Part shown: positions 27,239 to 35,710 of the stretch, in pieces | Numbering within the stretch: position 1 is the stretch's first letter | Layout: each line of letters begins with the position of its first letter | Made by a program: the position numbers and the translations under genes | The notes under the pieces: model-generated | Seen by the model: only the letters and a program-made list of their open reading frames with translations | Database searches by the model: none | What the model was told of the DNA's origin: nothing | Assembly: GCF_004000985.1 (NCBI RefSeq) | Contig: NZ_BIMH01000003.1 | Span: 1-64,000, forward strand | Origin: Paenibacillus validus NBRC 15382 | GTDB lineage: Bacteria; Bacillota; Bacilli; Paenibacillales; NBRC-103111 | Direction of reading: 5' to 3' | DNA length: 64,000 nt

Positions 27239-27916
27239 TCACCGCCGGCTGCCGCCGGGGCGCCCGAGCTCCAGCCAGGCGTCCCGCACCGGCTGCCAGG
27301 CATCTCGCTTCGCTTCGAAGCTCATCGCCCGGGCCGGGCTGGACGACGGCAGCGTCCGGTACGTCCTGCCGTCGCCGGCCGGCAGCTTCGGGCGGACATG
27401 CCGCCGGAACAGCTCGGCCGCCGCGCTGCCGTTAAAAAACACATGCCGGATGCGCGGATGCATCCCGAACATCGCGGCGAAATCGTTCGCTTCCGGCCGG
27501 CGGATCGCCGCGTCCAGACTGCCCTCGCGCTCGCAGGTGCGCAGCACGTCCCACAGCGCCACGCCGCGCGATAGCGCGAACTGTACGCGCGCTTTATAGT
27601 CCGCATCCGGCTCACCGCCGTCCAGCAGCGCATACAAGAGCCGCCAAAAATGATTGCGCGGATGCCCGTAATACTGGCCTGCCAGCAGCGAAGCTTCGCC
27701 AGGCATCGAGCCAAGGATCAGGAGACTCGACGCGTCGTCGGCGAAGGGCGCCAGCCCGGTAAGGCGGGGGCTCCCCAACTGGGCATGCGTCCGGTCCATG
27801 GCTCCGGGCTCGTCCCCGGCGGGGCCTTGCCGCGGCTGCCCGCTCCCGGCTTCGCCGCGTGCCGGTGACAGTTTCCCGACCCCGCTCTCCGCTTCGCCGT
27901 CTCCGCAATCCTTCAC
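27239..27916 (-). CDS. DNA-deoxyinosine glycosylase (uracil-DNA glycosylase superfamily)
   Basis: Base-excision repair enzyme of 225 residues that should remove hypoxanthine, possibly also uracil, from DNA. The catalytic-domain motifs are ILGSMPGEASLLAGQYYGHPRNHFW (motif 1 plus the HPRN/FW stretch) and the recognition loop LPSSSPARA, the arrangement of the hypoxanthine-DNA glycosylase family. The N-terminal 45 residues are Gly/Arg/Pro-rich and probably disordered. The GTG at 27916 has AGGAGGGG 6 nt upstream; the ATG at 27946 would put that box inside the gene. A later in-frame ATG at the MDRTHAQ segment is an alternative start. Confidence 0.85.
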   Translation of the reverse strand: MKDCGDGEAESGVGKLSPARGEAGSGQPRQGPAGDEPGAMDRTHAQLGSPRLTGLAPFADDASSLLILGSMPGEASLLAGQYYGHPRNHFWRLLYALLDGGEPDADYKARVQFALSRGVALWDVLRTCEREGSLDAAIRRPEANDFAAMFGMHPRIRHVFFNGSAAAELFRRHVRPKLPAGDGRTYRTLPSSSPARAMSFEAKRDAWQPVRDAWLELGRPGGSRR

Positions 27917-27990
27917 CCGAATCCCCTCCTTCCATCGGACTTTCAACAGATTTCAACAGACTTTCATCCGAGTTTCAACCGGCATCAAGC

Positions 27991-28893
27991 CTATCCTCCA
28001 TCCGATGCTTCCAGCCCGCCCGCTTGACGCACTTTAGCCGGCCGCATCGGTAAGTTCAGCACCAGCAGCCCGACTACAAAAATCGCAGCGCCGCCCAATA
28101 TGTACTCCGTAATCGGCTCCCGAAAAAATAAATACGACCATAAGATCGAAAACAATACGCCGCAATTGCTAATGATGACGGCTACCGGGAAAGAGACTAC
28201 GCGGAGCGCCTGCGAGAACCAGTAAAAGCTGAGGCCCGTAATAACCCCGAGCAAGGCCAGCGCCAAGATGGGGTACAAGCCGACCGGGCCCGTTAAGGAT
28301 GCCTGGAACGGAAGCGGAAGCGCCATCAGCAGCGAGCACCAGAGAAACACCGAGAAGTTCATGTTGCCCGCATCCATCTCCTTGATCAGCATCCGCTGGC
28401 TTAACACGTGAAACGCCGTTCCCAAGCCCGAAATCGCGTAAAGCACCGTCGTCCACGCCCCTCCCTGCAGCAGAAGCGCGAGCGGCAGCCCGTTCCAGCT
28501 GATCAGGAGCACTCCGGCAATACACAGAAGCGCTGCCGCCCAAGCCCGGACCGTCAGTTTCTCTTTTAGCCAAACGGCGGAAACGACCAGCAGAATGATG
28601 GTTTGTATCGGCGTCACCAAAATATTTCCGTAAGAATACCCGATAGATAACGCGATATTTTCAAAAAAATAATTGCAGCACTTCCCCGCCGCCCCCAGCC
28701 AAATCCACTTCATATCGAAACGAATTTTGATTGGATGCCTTTTGATCCACAGAAATCCGCCCAGGAACACAACGCCCAACGCGAACCGCATGAACGTAAT
28801 CGTCATGCTATCCAGCATCATCGAGGCCGTCTTTACCAGTATACCGACGAAGCTCCACGACAGCGTCGCGAGCAGCAGCAGCACGTATCCCAC
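27991..28893 (-). CDS. EamA/DMT-family transporter
   Basis: Drug/metabolite-type transporter of 300 residues with about ten hydrophobic helices in two EamA repeats. The second repeat ends with SYLFFREPITEYILGGAAIFVVGL, the usual conserved glutamate-containing helix. It acts in the cytoplasmic membrane; substrate unknown (amino acid or metabolite efflux in relatives). Start is GTG at 28893 with GAGGTG 7 nt upstream. Not in an obvious operon. The 70 bp beyond its 3' end contain three TTTCAAC-type direct repeats. Confidence 0.85.
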   Translation of the reverse strand: MGYVLLLLATLSWSFVGILVKTASMMLDSMTITFMRFALGVVFLGGFLWIKRHPIKIRFDMKWIWLGAAGKCCNYFFENIALSIGYSYGNILVTPIQTIILLVVSAVWLKEKLTVRAWAAALLCIAGVLLISWNGLPLALLLQGGAWTTVLYAISGLGTAFHVLSQRMLIKEMDAGNMNFSVFLWCSLLMALPLPFQASLTGPVGLYPILALALLGVITGLSFYWFSQALRVVSFPVAVIISNCGVLFSILWSYLFFREPITEYILGGAAIFVVGLLVLNLPMRPAKVRQAGGLEASDGG

Positions 28894-28982
28894 GCCATAG
28901 CACCTCTTCCCACTTTAAGCAACAGCCTCATTGTAGCATATTTACGTCGGTCACCCCGCTGCTTTTCTTCGCCCGCCGCAAT

Positions 28983-29004
28983 AAAAAGGAGCCGCCAAGG
29001 CTCC
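28983..29004 (-). terminator. Terminator beyond methyltransferase gene
   Basis: GGAGCC / GGCTCC stem with a 5-nt loop. On the minus strand it is followed by a T5 run. It lies about 105 bp past the methyltransferase stop at 29110; the DNA between contains no gene. Confidence 0.6.
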
Positions 29005-29109
29005 GGCCAACCGTATGAAATTCCCCTGCATGCGGAGCGCTCGCTATTCGCCGCAAACTTTGGATGTGTAACCGCAAAGTCGACGAATAAGATCCCCTCG
29101 CCTGCTTGC

Positions 29110-30327
29110 CTACAAAGCTCCGTCTTGTCCGGAATTTCTAGTCAACGCAGGCAGCTCCGACGCCAAAGCGCGCTCCAAATACGGATCGGCATGCAGAAAA
29201 TCCCGAAAACCGGCATACTCCGCCGCCAGCTTTGCCCCTTCGTCCGGCGAGAGCGCGGCGGCGTTCTTGACGGCGCGGATGAGCAAATTTTTGGGCGTGT
29301 GCTCCAGATCGATGAACTCCAGCAGCTGCGTCTTATAACCGGCCAGCTCCAGCAGCTTGGCGCGCATCGCATCGGTCGCCAGCGCAGCGAAACGCTCCTT
29401 CAGGATGCCGTGCTGCAGCAGCGGCGCGAGAGCCTCGCTCTTGACTTGACGGAACAGCTCGTGCTGGCAGCAGGGTACCGACAAAATAACGGACGCTCCC
29501 CAGCGGACCGCCTTGTCGAGCGCGGCATCGGTCGCCGTATCGCACGCATGCAGCGTAACGACCATATCGACTTGACGCAGCTCGTCATATTGGGCGATAT
29601 CGCCCACCAGGAAGCGGAGCCGGTCGAAGCCGAGCTTGTCCGCCAATGCGCCGCAGAACGCGATTACATCCTCTTTCAGATCCAGGCCGACGATGCGCAA
29701 ATCCATTCCCCGCATCTCGTGCAGGAAGTGGTACAGCGCGAACGTCAAATACGATTTGCCGCAGCCGAAATCGATGATGTTCAAGGTTCGTCCTTGCGGC
29801 AGATGAGGCAGCACGTCGGCGATCATCTCGAGAAACCGGTTGATCTGCCGGAACTTGTCGTATTTCTTGGCCAGCACCTTGCCTTCGGCGTTCATAATGC
29901 CGAGCTCCACGAGAAACGGGATCTGCGTTCCCTCTTCGAGCACGTAGTTTTTCTTGCGATTATGCTCCGGCGGCCTTGCCGTATCGGCCTTCTTGGTCGG
30001 CGGCTTGCGCAGCACGGCCAGCTTGCCCTTCTTGCTGAGCAGCGCCTGATAATCCGCCTCGACCGCTTGCAGCAGCCCTTGCCTGAAGTCGTCCGTCAGC
30101 CACTGGACGAGCTTGCCGGTCGTTTCCGCCGGGGATACGTTCTCGTGCTTCACCTTCGGCCCGAAGAAGGCGCTGAACTGGTAATGCAGCTCCCCCTTCA
30201 GCATGACGGGCTTCACCGTCACCTTCGAGCAGCCGTCCGGCTCGTTGCGGCGGGGCTGGCTCAATGTCGCTTGAATTAGCGTGTTTTCTCTGACCAGACG
30301 GTCAACAATCTCATAAAGCTCCTGCAT
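29110..30327 (-). CDS. SAM-dependent methyltransferase, METTL25/Methyltransf_32-like
   Basis: A 405-residue protein with an N-terminal helical region and a class I methyltransferase domain. The SAM-binding motif I is IIDFGCGKSYLTFAL, acidic motif II lies in IVGLDLKED, and later landmarks are MVVTLHACDTATD and SVPCCQHEL. That order and the CC dipeptide resemble the Methyltransf_32/METTL25-TRM13-like group, suggesting an RNA or protein substrate, but the target is not known. Start has GGAGA about 11 nt upstream. It is monocistronic. Fold assignment is strong; substrate unresolved. Confidence 0.85.
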   Translation of the reverse strand: MQELYEIVDRLVRENTLIQATLSQPRRNEPDGCSKVTVKPVMLKGELHYQFSAFFGPKVKHENVSPAETTGKLVQWLTDDFRQGLLQAVEADYQALLSKKGKLAVLRKPPTKKADTARPPEHNRKKNYVLEEGTQIPFLVELGIMNAEGKVLAKKYDKFRQINRFLEMIADVLPHLPQGRTLNIIDFGCGKSYLTFALYHFLHEMRGMDLRIVGLDLKEDVIAFCGALADKLGFDRLRFLVGDIAQYDELRQVDMVVTLHACDTATDAALDKAVRWGASVILSVPCCQHELFRQVKSEALAPLLQHGILKERFAALATDAMRAKLLELAGYKTQLLEFIDLEHTPKNLLIRAVKNAAALSPDEGAKLAAEYAGFRDFLHADPYLERALASELPALTRNSGQDGAL

Positions 30328-30511
30328 AGGCTGTCGTTATCTCCATTTCCGGATGTTCGTCGTTACTCATTATACCCCGGATGCCCTTCCTTCGAAAACT
30401 TCACGGTACAACAGTCCCCTCGTCAGCTTATTTCGTTGCCTGCTGGTGAGTCTGCCGTATGCAAACCCTGACATTCAAATTCCGGTCGGAGGCATCCCGT
30501 CCCTCTTGCAA

Positions 30512-30573
30512 AAAGTCCGCCTGCTTCCGCAGACGGACTTGTTTCGCGGCCTGCCTGCCTTCATGCAGGCGGG
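30512..30573 (-). terminator. Paired hairpins downstream of spo0M
   Basis: Two adjacent stems: AAGTCCGCCTGC / GCAGACGGACTT (one mismatch) and CCTGCCTGC / GCAGGCGGG. On the minus strand the first is followed by TTTTGCAAG. Together they form a tandem termination region for spo0M. The rest of 30328-30594 contains nothing recognisable. Confidence 0.65.
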
Positions 30574-30594
30574 TCGGTTAAGTTTCGGTGTCCC

Positions 30595-31368
30595 CTAGCT
30601 GTATCGAGAGATCAATTCTTTCAATTTAGACGCGACCGTTTGCGCACCGTAACGCAGCTCGCTGCCCGGAATCGTCAAGCGGACGAAGCTCTCATCCAGC
30701 CCCAGCTCTTCGGCAAACATGCCGCGTAAGCCTCTTGCCCGGCGGTCGATTTGGAGGAACAGCTCCAAGTCGCCGCCTTTCGGGAAGAAGAGCACCTCCA
30801 GCTCATCAAGCTTCCCGCGGAAATGCGTCGTCGGCACGAATTCGAACTCCTGCACGAACGGCAGTCTTCCGCCGAGGCGCGGCGCATATTCGTTCTCCAC
30901 CTCGCGCAAGCGGAAGCCGAGTACATCCAGCGCGTCCAGTACCGTTTGCATCTCCTGGCTCGGCGTCACTTGAATATAATCGCGGTCGGTCGGGTTGACA
31001 GCCATCTCGATATCCAATCCGGTTTCGACCCATACCGGCGCGTTGCGCAGCGTAACCGGGGTTTGCTCCGGCAAGCGGAAGCTGAACGGAATTTCTTTGC
31101 GCTCATCCGGCCGCAGCAGGAACGCGTCCGTCAGCAGAAACTTGCCGATTTCGGCTTCCCGTGTAACTTTATGGTCGTTTTCCTCTTTGACGTAGCTTGT
31201 TTTGATATACAAATAAATACGGTCGACCTGCTGCTCCGTGCTCCCGCCCTGTACGCGAACGACCCCGCTGATTGCACCGCCCACACTCACCTGCGACGAA
31301 TCCAGTTCCGTATCCACCTTGGCGGATCCAATTCCTACGCTTGCCAGCATTTTCTTAAAAAAAGACAT
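30595..31368 (-). CDS. spo0M: Sporulation-control protein Spo0M
   Basis: Arrestin-like two-domain protein of 257 residues that in B. subtilis negatively influences the stage-0 sporulation decision and affects cytokinesis. The sequence starts MSFFKKMLASVGIGSAKVDTEL, the conserved Spo0M head, followed by beta-rich domains (GAISGVVRVQGG, IPFSFRLPEQTP, VWVETGLDI). Start at 31368 has GAGGAGG about 9 nt upstream; the longer frame to 31455 is not supported. Gene placement between a methyltransferase and a kinase-like gene says nothing about its role. Confidence 0.94.
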   Translation of the reverse strand: MSFFKKMLASVGIGSAKVDTELDSSQVSVGGAISGVVRVQGGSTEQQVDRIYLYIKTSYVKEENDHKVTREAEIGKFLLTDAFLLRPDERKEIPFSFRLPEQTPVTLRNAPVWVETGLDIEMAVNPTDRDYIQVTPSQEMQTVLDALDVLGFRLREVENEYAPRLGGRLPFVQEFEFVPTTHFRGKLDELEVLFFPKGGDLELFLQIDRRARGLRGMFAEELGLDESFVRLTIPGSELRYGAQTVASKLKELISRYS

Positions 31369-31464
31369 CGAGCAAAGCCTCCTCATCGTATATATCGAAC
31401 GGCTGCCGCATGGACTGCCGATGGCCAACCTTAAACGTTCATACGAGCCACCCAAAAGTTGGTT

Positions 31465-32163
31465 TCACCCTTTGCGGCAGACTGTGCGCTTACACTTTTT
31501 CCAGACGCGGTATCCTTTGCGAACCGAATTCAACAAAAAATCGGGAAACTCCACACGCCGCACCCAAGGAAAATAAAAGCGATAGTAGGCGCGCTTCAGA
31601 TCGTCCCACATCTCGCACGGCTCTTCTTTCAAAAAATCCGAAACGTCGACCACTTTCCCCCGGCCGTCCTGCTGCATCACATTTTTCCCATGTACATCGT
31701 GGGGATTCAGCCCTTGCTTGCGCGCATATTTCAACGCTTCGTCGATATCCTCGATCACTTGTCTTGGAATCGGGATCCCCCGGCGCATGCAGTTATACAA
31801 GGTGATGCCCGTCAACCGGCGCAGCACCAGATACCCGGCCCCCGCATGCAGGCATTCCGAGTACGCCGGATGCCGGCCCAGCCGCCGGTACACTTCCGCT
31901 TCCTCTTCCAGCCCCGGACGCCCCGGCGCATATACTTTCACTACCCAATCGGGCCAAGCCGGATGCAGCAGCACAGCCGCGTAATTACCGACGCCAAGCG
32001 TCCGCCAAGGTCCGGGCACCTCATACACGGTGACCGGTTCATGCTCCCGCTCGCTCGCAATGCGCAGCCCGGGGAGCAGCTCCTGCTCAATGCACTCGAT
32101 CAAGGCCGCATGCTGCATCCGGTTGTCCTGTTCTCCCGCACGTATGCGTTTGCCCTCCTTCAT
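31465..32163 (-). CDS. Small eukaryotic-type protein-kinase-like protein
   Basis: A 232-residue kinase-fold protein lacking receptor or membrane segments. Recognisable parts are a glycine-loop-like LGVGNYAAVLLHP, the VVKVYAPG strand with the probable ATP Lys, the catalytic loop NPHDVHGKNVM (Asp as general base, Asn as metal ligand) and DVSDF in place of DFG. The C-terminus is basic (RKGYRVWKKCKRT). It resembles Bacillus YrzF-type kinases. Activity is uncertain because the loop is atypical (PHDVHGKN rather than HRDLKxxN). The start at 32163 has only GGAAG about 11 nt upstream; a later ATG (MQHAAL) is possible. Confidence 0.75.
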   Translation of the reverse strand: MKEGKRIRAGEQDNRMQHAALIECIEQELLPGLRIASEREHEPVTVYEVPGPWRTLGVGNYAAVLLHPAWPDWVVKVYAPGRPGLEEEAEVYRRLGRHPAYSECLHAGAGYLVLRRLTGITLYNCMRRGIPIPRQVIEDIDEALKYARKQGLNPHDVHGKNVMQQDGRGKVVDVSDFLKEEPCEMWDDLKRAYYRFYFPWVRRVEFPDFLLNSVRKGYRVWKKCKRTVCRKG

Positions 32164-32457
32164 AAGCGTACGCGTCTTCCTTTCCCGCCAATCCGCCTGG
32201 CGCCGTTACACGAATATCGTTCCTGCTCATTGTATCATACGTGCGAAATCGGCGGCAGTATGAAATCGGTGTATGGCCCATCGGTTAACGCCCAAGCCCC
32301 TTTGTCGAACAAGGTTGTAAGCGCAACCAACATTTCGGAGGGGGCCTCGCGATAAGACCAAAGACCGTTGGTTCGCCTTGTCCTGACAAAAAGCCGCCGC
32401 GGCGCAAAGCCGCGGCGGCGGTCTCTTGGTCGATGTCGGCGACGGTACGCCGAAGCC
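32164..32457. terminator. Non-coding region with terminator for the 89-aa gene
   Basis: This 294-bp gap ends with a perfect 11-bp stem GCCGCCGCGGC / GCCGCGGCGGC (32393-32403 and 32409-32419). On the minus strand it is followed by TTTTTG, giving an intrinsic terminator for the gene at 32458-32727. A 14-bp sequence resembling a catabolite-response element (TGTAAGCGCAACCA, 32316-32329) has no adjacent gene it could clearly control. No gene is supported. Confidence 0.6.
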
Positions 32458-32727
32458 TCAGGATTGCGAAGGCTTCACGCTTTGGAGCGCCGCTTGGTCC
32501 TCTGCGAGCGACTCTTGCGCCAGCTGCATCGGCTGCTCTGCGTGCTCATGGCCGACGGCTTGCGCAATGGAGCGCTGCGCTTTGTCGACAGCCGTCTCGG
32601 CCTGCTCGATCATCTGCGCGGTCGGATGGGACTGGGCTTGCGTGACGGCATGGTGAGCTTTCTCCACTGAATTTTGCGCTTGGGAAATCGGATTTTGCGA
32701 TTGTAAGCTGGAATCGTATCTGGACAT
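32458..32727 (-). CDS. Small Gln/Ala-rich helical protein, unknown
   Basis: An 89-residue protein starting MSRYDSSLQSQNPISQAQ, almost entirely helix-favouring Ala, Gln, Glu, His and Ser with heptad-like spacing (AVTQAQ, AEQPMQLAQESLAEDQAAL). Probably a single long helix or a helical hairpin; no family recognised. AAGGAGG lies about 7 nt before the ATG and a strong terminator follows. It could be a spore or stress protein, but nothing in the neighbourhood shows this. Confidence 0.6.
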   Translation of the reverse strand: MSRYDSSLQSQNPISQAQNSVEKAHHAVTQAQSHPTAQMIEQAETAVDKAQRSIAQAVGHEHAEQPMQLAQESLAEDQAALQSVKPSQS

Positions 32728-32809
32728 CTCACACGCCTCCTTTCCACATTAATCGCTGTTAATGTGGGACAATTGGCGGTGTTTTATGCGAGCTATGGAA
32801 CAATCTGCG

Positions 32810-33856
32810 CTAGATGCATATGCGTTCCACGACAAATTCCGCATCTTCTCCCACCCCGCCCACCAGTGCGGAGCCGCGGGAATGCTGCCAGGGCAGCCCG
32901 ACATAGTACAGTCCCGGATGGGCGCCGATCCCTCGCTTATGTACCGGAAGCCCCTGCGCATCCACGGCACCCGGGATGAGGATCCAGGCGAAGTCCGGCC
33001 GAAAGCCCGTCGCCCAGACCACGTTCGCCGCGCGCTGCTCCGATCCGTCCTCGAACCGGATGATGTCGCCTTCGGCGCTGACGGTTCGAGGCATTAAGCG
33101 CACGTTCCCTCGCTTGAGACAGCGGGCAAGCTCTCGGCCGAATATGGGATCCTTCCGCTTCCGAAGCCAGTTCCCGATCCTCGAGTCCCGCGGTGCTCCC
33201 AGAATGCCGAGGGCGTCCATCCAGCCGAATACGCTTCGGCCGAGCACATCAAGCGGTATAAACTTGAGCGCGTGCGCCGCAGAGAATGCGACTTCTCGTC
33301 CGGATGCTGCGAGCTCCACGGCAATTTGGGCCCCGGAGTTGCCTCCGCCGACAACCAGCGCCGGCCCGGGCTGCAGCTGCTCCGGACGCCGGTAGACGCT
33401 GGAATGCAGCTGCACAACCGAGGCGGACAGTCCGCCCGCCAGCGGCGGCACGGCAGGTCGTTGAAAGGGCCCCGTCGCCACAACCACCTGATTGGCGGTA
33501 ATTATGCCTTGATCGGTACGGATCTGATAGCGGGCGCCGGCGGTCTCAAGCGCTTGTACGGAGGTGCCAAGCTGAACCGGAAGGTCGAAGTCCGTCACAT
33601 ACGCCTGCAAATAATCGGCGATCTCGTCCTTCGAAGGGTAACCGTTCGGGTCCCCCTCCAAGCTTCGTCCCGGCAGGGCGCTGTACCATCGCGGCGTAAA
33701 CAGCACGAGCGAATCATACCGATGCCGCCACGCATCGCCGACCGCTTCGTTACGATCGATGCAAAGGAACGATATACCCCTTTTTTTCAAATAATAGGCA
33801 ACTGCAAGTCCAGCTTGACCTGCTCCAATGACAGCCACATCCACCGACTTATTCAT
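32810..33856 (-). CDS. FAD/NAD(P)-dependent flavoprotein monooxygenase (CzcO-like)
   Basis: Class B flavin monooxygenase-like protein of 348 residues. It has an N-terminal FAD-binding GxGxxG (IGAGQAGLAVAYYLKKRG), a second nucleotide-binding GxGxxG for NADPH (VVGGGNSGAQIAVELA), and the C-terminal ATGFRPD motif. Such proteins oxidise organic N, S or C atoms, or act as disulfide/ketone oxidoreductases. The CzcO label comes from association with cation resistance genes; here a CDF exporter starts 28 bp past its start codon in the same direction, so co-transcription is plausible. AAGGAG lies 9 nt before the ATG. Confidence 0.88.
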   Translation of the reverse strand: MNKSVDVAVIGAGQAGLAVAYYLKKRGISFLCIDRNEAVGDAWRHRYDSLVLFTPRWYSALPGRSLEGDPNGYPSKDEIADYLQAYVTDFDLPVQLGTSVQALETAGARYQIRTDQGIITANQVVVATGPFQRPAVPPLAGGLSASVVQLHSSVYRRPEQLQPGPALVVGGGNSGAQIAVELAASGREVAFSAAHALKFIPLDVLGRSVFGWMDALGILGAPRDSRIGNWLRKRKDPIFGRELARCLKRGNVRLMPRTVSAEGDIIRFEDGSEQRAANVVWATGFRPDFAWILIPGAVDAQGLPVHKRGIGAHPGLYYVGLPWQHSRGSALVGGVGEDAEFVVERICI

Positions 33857-33884
33857 GCATGACCGCTCCTTCTTCTACGCTGCG

Positions 33885-35057
33885 TTATACCTTCAACTCT
33901 TCGTGTCGAATGGTCGAGTTTTCAATCTGAATCGTCGCATGCCCGATGCCGAACCGCTGCTCAATGAGTTGTATGGCCTGCTGCAGAATATGCTGGCCGT
34001 CCGCCTGATCCTCGACGACCATATGGCAGCTCAACGAATCGAGCCCAGAAGTAATCGTCCAGACGTGCAGGTCATGGACGTCGATAACGCCGGCAATGCC
34101 TTGCAGCGTCTGCTGAACGTCCGGCAAACGGATCCGCGAGGGCGTACCCTCCATCAAGATGTGCACCGTTTGGTTGATGACGCCCCAGGCGCCTTTCAAA
34201 ATGAGCAGCGCGACGACAACGCTGATGATCGGATCGGCCGCGTACCAGCCGAACGCCCACATCACGAGCCCGGCGACGATCGCTCCGACCGACCCGAGCG
34301 CATCGCCGAGAATGTGCAGATAGGCGCTGCGCAAGTTCACATTCTCGTGCACGTTTCCCTTGCGCATCAGCGCCAGGGCGCTTAGTAAATTGGCGAGGAG
34401 GCCGATCGCGGCGATGCCCATCATCGTGCCGCTGGCGACCTGGGGCGGATCGAGGAGGCGTTCGTACGCTTCCCACATAATAATGCCGGCAATGACGAAC
34501 AAGGTTACCCCGTTGAACAGCGCCGCCAAAATTTCAAAGCGATAAAAGCCGAATGTCTTCGCCGGGGAAGCCGGCTTGGCCGCGAAGCCGATAGCGATCA
34601 AGCTTAAGACAAGCGAGCTCGCGTCGCTCAACATATGCCCCGAATCGGACAATAGCGCCAAGCTGCCCGTCCACAAGCCGCCGAAAAACTCCAGCAGCAT
34701 AATGCCCGCCGTAATTATCAGCGCGATGGTCAACCCTTGCTTATTGCCTTCGCGCCCGTGGTCATGGTGGCCGCCGATACCGTGGTGGTGACCGTGGTGA
34801 TGGCCGCCGCCGTGGGCATGCCCGTGAGCGTGACTTTTCTCGTGCCGATGGTCGTGATTGTGTGCGTGATCGTTGTTGTGTTCATGCTTGTGTTCATGGT
34901 TGTGTTCGTGATCCTGATCGTGTTTACACGCTTGATCGTTTGTATGATGGCCTTCCGGATCGTGACGGTGTTTCCCGTTAGCGTCTTCCTCCTGCCGGCA
35001 CGCGTCGTTCGTTTTGCCGCTCGTCCCTCCGGACCGAGGAGAATGCTCATTGCCCAT
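33885..35057 (-). CDS. His-rich cation diffusion facilitator (Zn/Co/Cd exporter, CzcD-like)
   Basis: CDF antiporter of 390 residues exporting Zn(II) and related metals across the cytoplasmic membrane. The first roughly 105 residues form a His/Asp-rich, probably cytosolic metal-binding head (runs of HxH, HGHxHG and HHHG). Six transmembrane helices follow. Both metal-site pairs are present: SDSGHMLSDASS (HxxxD, helix 2) and YLHILGDALGS (HxxxD, helix 5). A cytosolic C-terminal domain ends the protein (LHVWTITSGLDSLSCHMV). The ATG at 35057 has GGGAGG about 8 nt upstream; the longer frame would extend through the promoter and operator. The gene lies under an ArsR-type operator. Confidence 0.93.
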   Translation of the reverse strand: MGNEHSPRSGGTSGKTNDACRQEEDANGKHRHDPEGHHTNDQACKHDQDHEHNHEHKHEHNNDHAHNHDHRHEKSHAHGHAHGGGHHHGHHHGIGGHHDHGREGNKQGLTIALIITAGIMLLEFFGGLWTGSLALLSDSGHMLSDASSLVLSLIAIGFAAKPASPAKTFGFYRFEILAALFNGVTLFVIAGIIMWEAYERLLDPPQVASGTMMGIAAIGLLANLLSALALMRKGNVHENVNLRSAYLHILGDALGSVGAIVAGLVMWAFGWYAADPIISVVVALLILKGAWGVINQTVHILMEGTPSRIRLPDVQQTLQGIAGVIDVHDLHVWTITSGLDSLSCHMVVEDQADGQHILQQAIQLIEQRFGIGHATIQIENSTIRHEELKV

Positions 35058-35119
35058 AAGATCAGCCTCCCTTGCTCCGTAGCTTCTGGTCACAGCATAT
35101 GCAGAATCATTACCACTAC

Positions 35120-35171
35120 ATATGAGCATGTATTCATATATTATGATAAGAGGATATGGCTTCCCTGTCAA
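35120..35171 (-). promoter_or_regulatory. CDF exporter promoter with ArsR/SmtB-type operator
   Basis: On the minus strand TTGACA (35166-35171) is separated by exactly 17 bp from TATCAT (35143-35148). Immediately downstream lies the imperfect dyad ATATGAGCATGTATTCATAT (35120-35139). Its outer halves ATATGA/TCATAT are perfect and match the operator type bound by ArsR/SmtB zinc sensors such as CzrA. Blocking transcription just past the -10 is the expected repression geometry. Confidence 0.75.
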
Positions 35172-35266
35172 GATATACCTTCACATCCACGCTTGCAAAG
35201 AAGTATCCAGCTCCTCGCGCATGGATTCGGATCAAGTATTAAAAAATAGAAGTGGAGGTGCATCCT

Positions 35267-35623
35267 ATGAAATCTACCCGTCTGTCCCTGCTGGCTTTGC
35301 TCATGGCCGCTATCCTTGTTCCGGAGCGGGCCGAGGCGACCCGCATACTTGAACCTTTCTTGCCGTCGTCCGTATCCGTAAGCCAGGAGCCGTCCTATGC
35401 GAAGTGGAGCCGCTTGGCCGTTCAGGAGGCTCAGAAGCGGCAATATCGCGTACTCGATTACCGGTACATCGGCCTCAAAGAACTGTCGCCTTACGCCGCG
35501 GAGCAGCAATTCAAACTGTGGGTGCAACAAAACGAAGAGCCGTTCTCCCTCTACGTCACCGTTCGCTACAACCCGAAAAGCGACAAGCTCATTCGGATCT
35601 CCACCAAAGAATCGCATCCTTAA
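35267..35623 (+). CDS. Secreted DUF3889 protein (YqzG/YhdC-like)
   Basis: A 118-residue exported protein: a classical signal peptide (MKSTRLSLLALLMAAILVP, cleavage probably near ERAEA) and a compact alpha/beta DUF3889 domain (AKWSRLAVQEAQKRQY, YIGLKEL, QQFKLWVQQNEEPFSLYVTVRYN). Relatives YqzG and YhdC of B. subtilis have no known function. GGAGGTG lies 8 nt before the ATG. It is divergent from the CDF exporter. Confidence 0.8.
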   Translation: MKSTRLSLLALLMAAILVPERAEATRILEPFLPSSVSVSQEPSYAKWSRLAVQEAQKRQYRVLDYRYIGLKELSPYAAEQQFKLWVQQNEEPFSLYVTVRYNPKSDKLIRISTKESHP

Positions 35624-35634
35624 GACGGCGGCAT

Positions 35635-35669
35635 GCCCAATAGCCTGGCCATGGGCCAGGTTATTGGGC
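35635..35669. terminator. Bidirectional terminator between DUF3889 and DUF72 genes
   Basis: 16-bp stem GCCCAATAGCCTGGCC / GGCCAGGTTATTGGGC (one G-U) with an ATG loop, between two convergent stops. No strong T run on either strand. Confidence 0.7.
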
Positions 35670-35710
35670 GTCTATGGAAGTCGCTCGCTCATTGACATGC
35701 ACGGGCACAC

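Noticed and set aside
32316-32329. Catabolite-response-element-like TGTAAGCGCAACCA
   Set aside because: One mismatch to consensus, but there is no promoter or gene it could sensibly control; probably chance.
32260-32355. 31-residue ORF MKSVYGPSVNAQ... in the gap before the 89-aa gene
   Set aside because: Only a weak GGCGG box, no hydrophobic or known pattern, and no terminator of its own on that strand.
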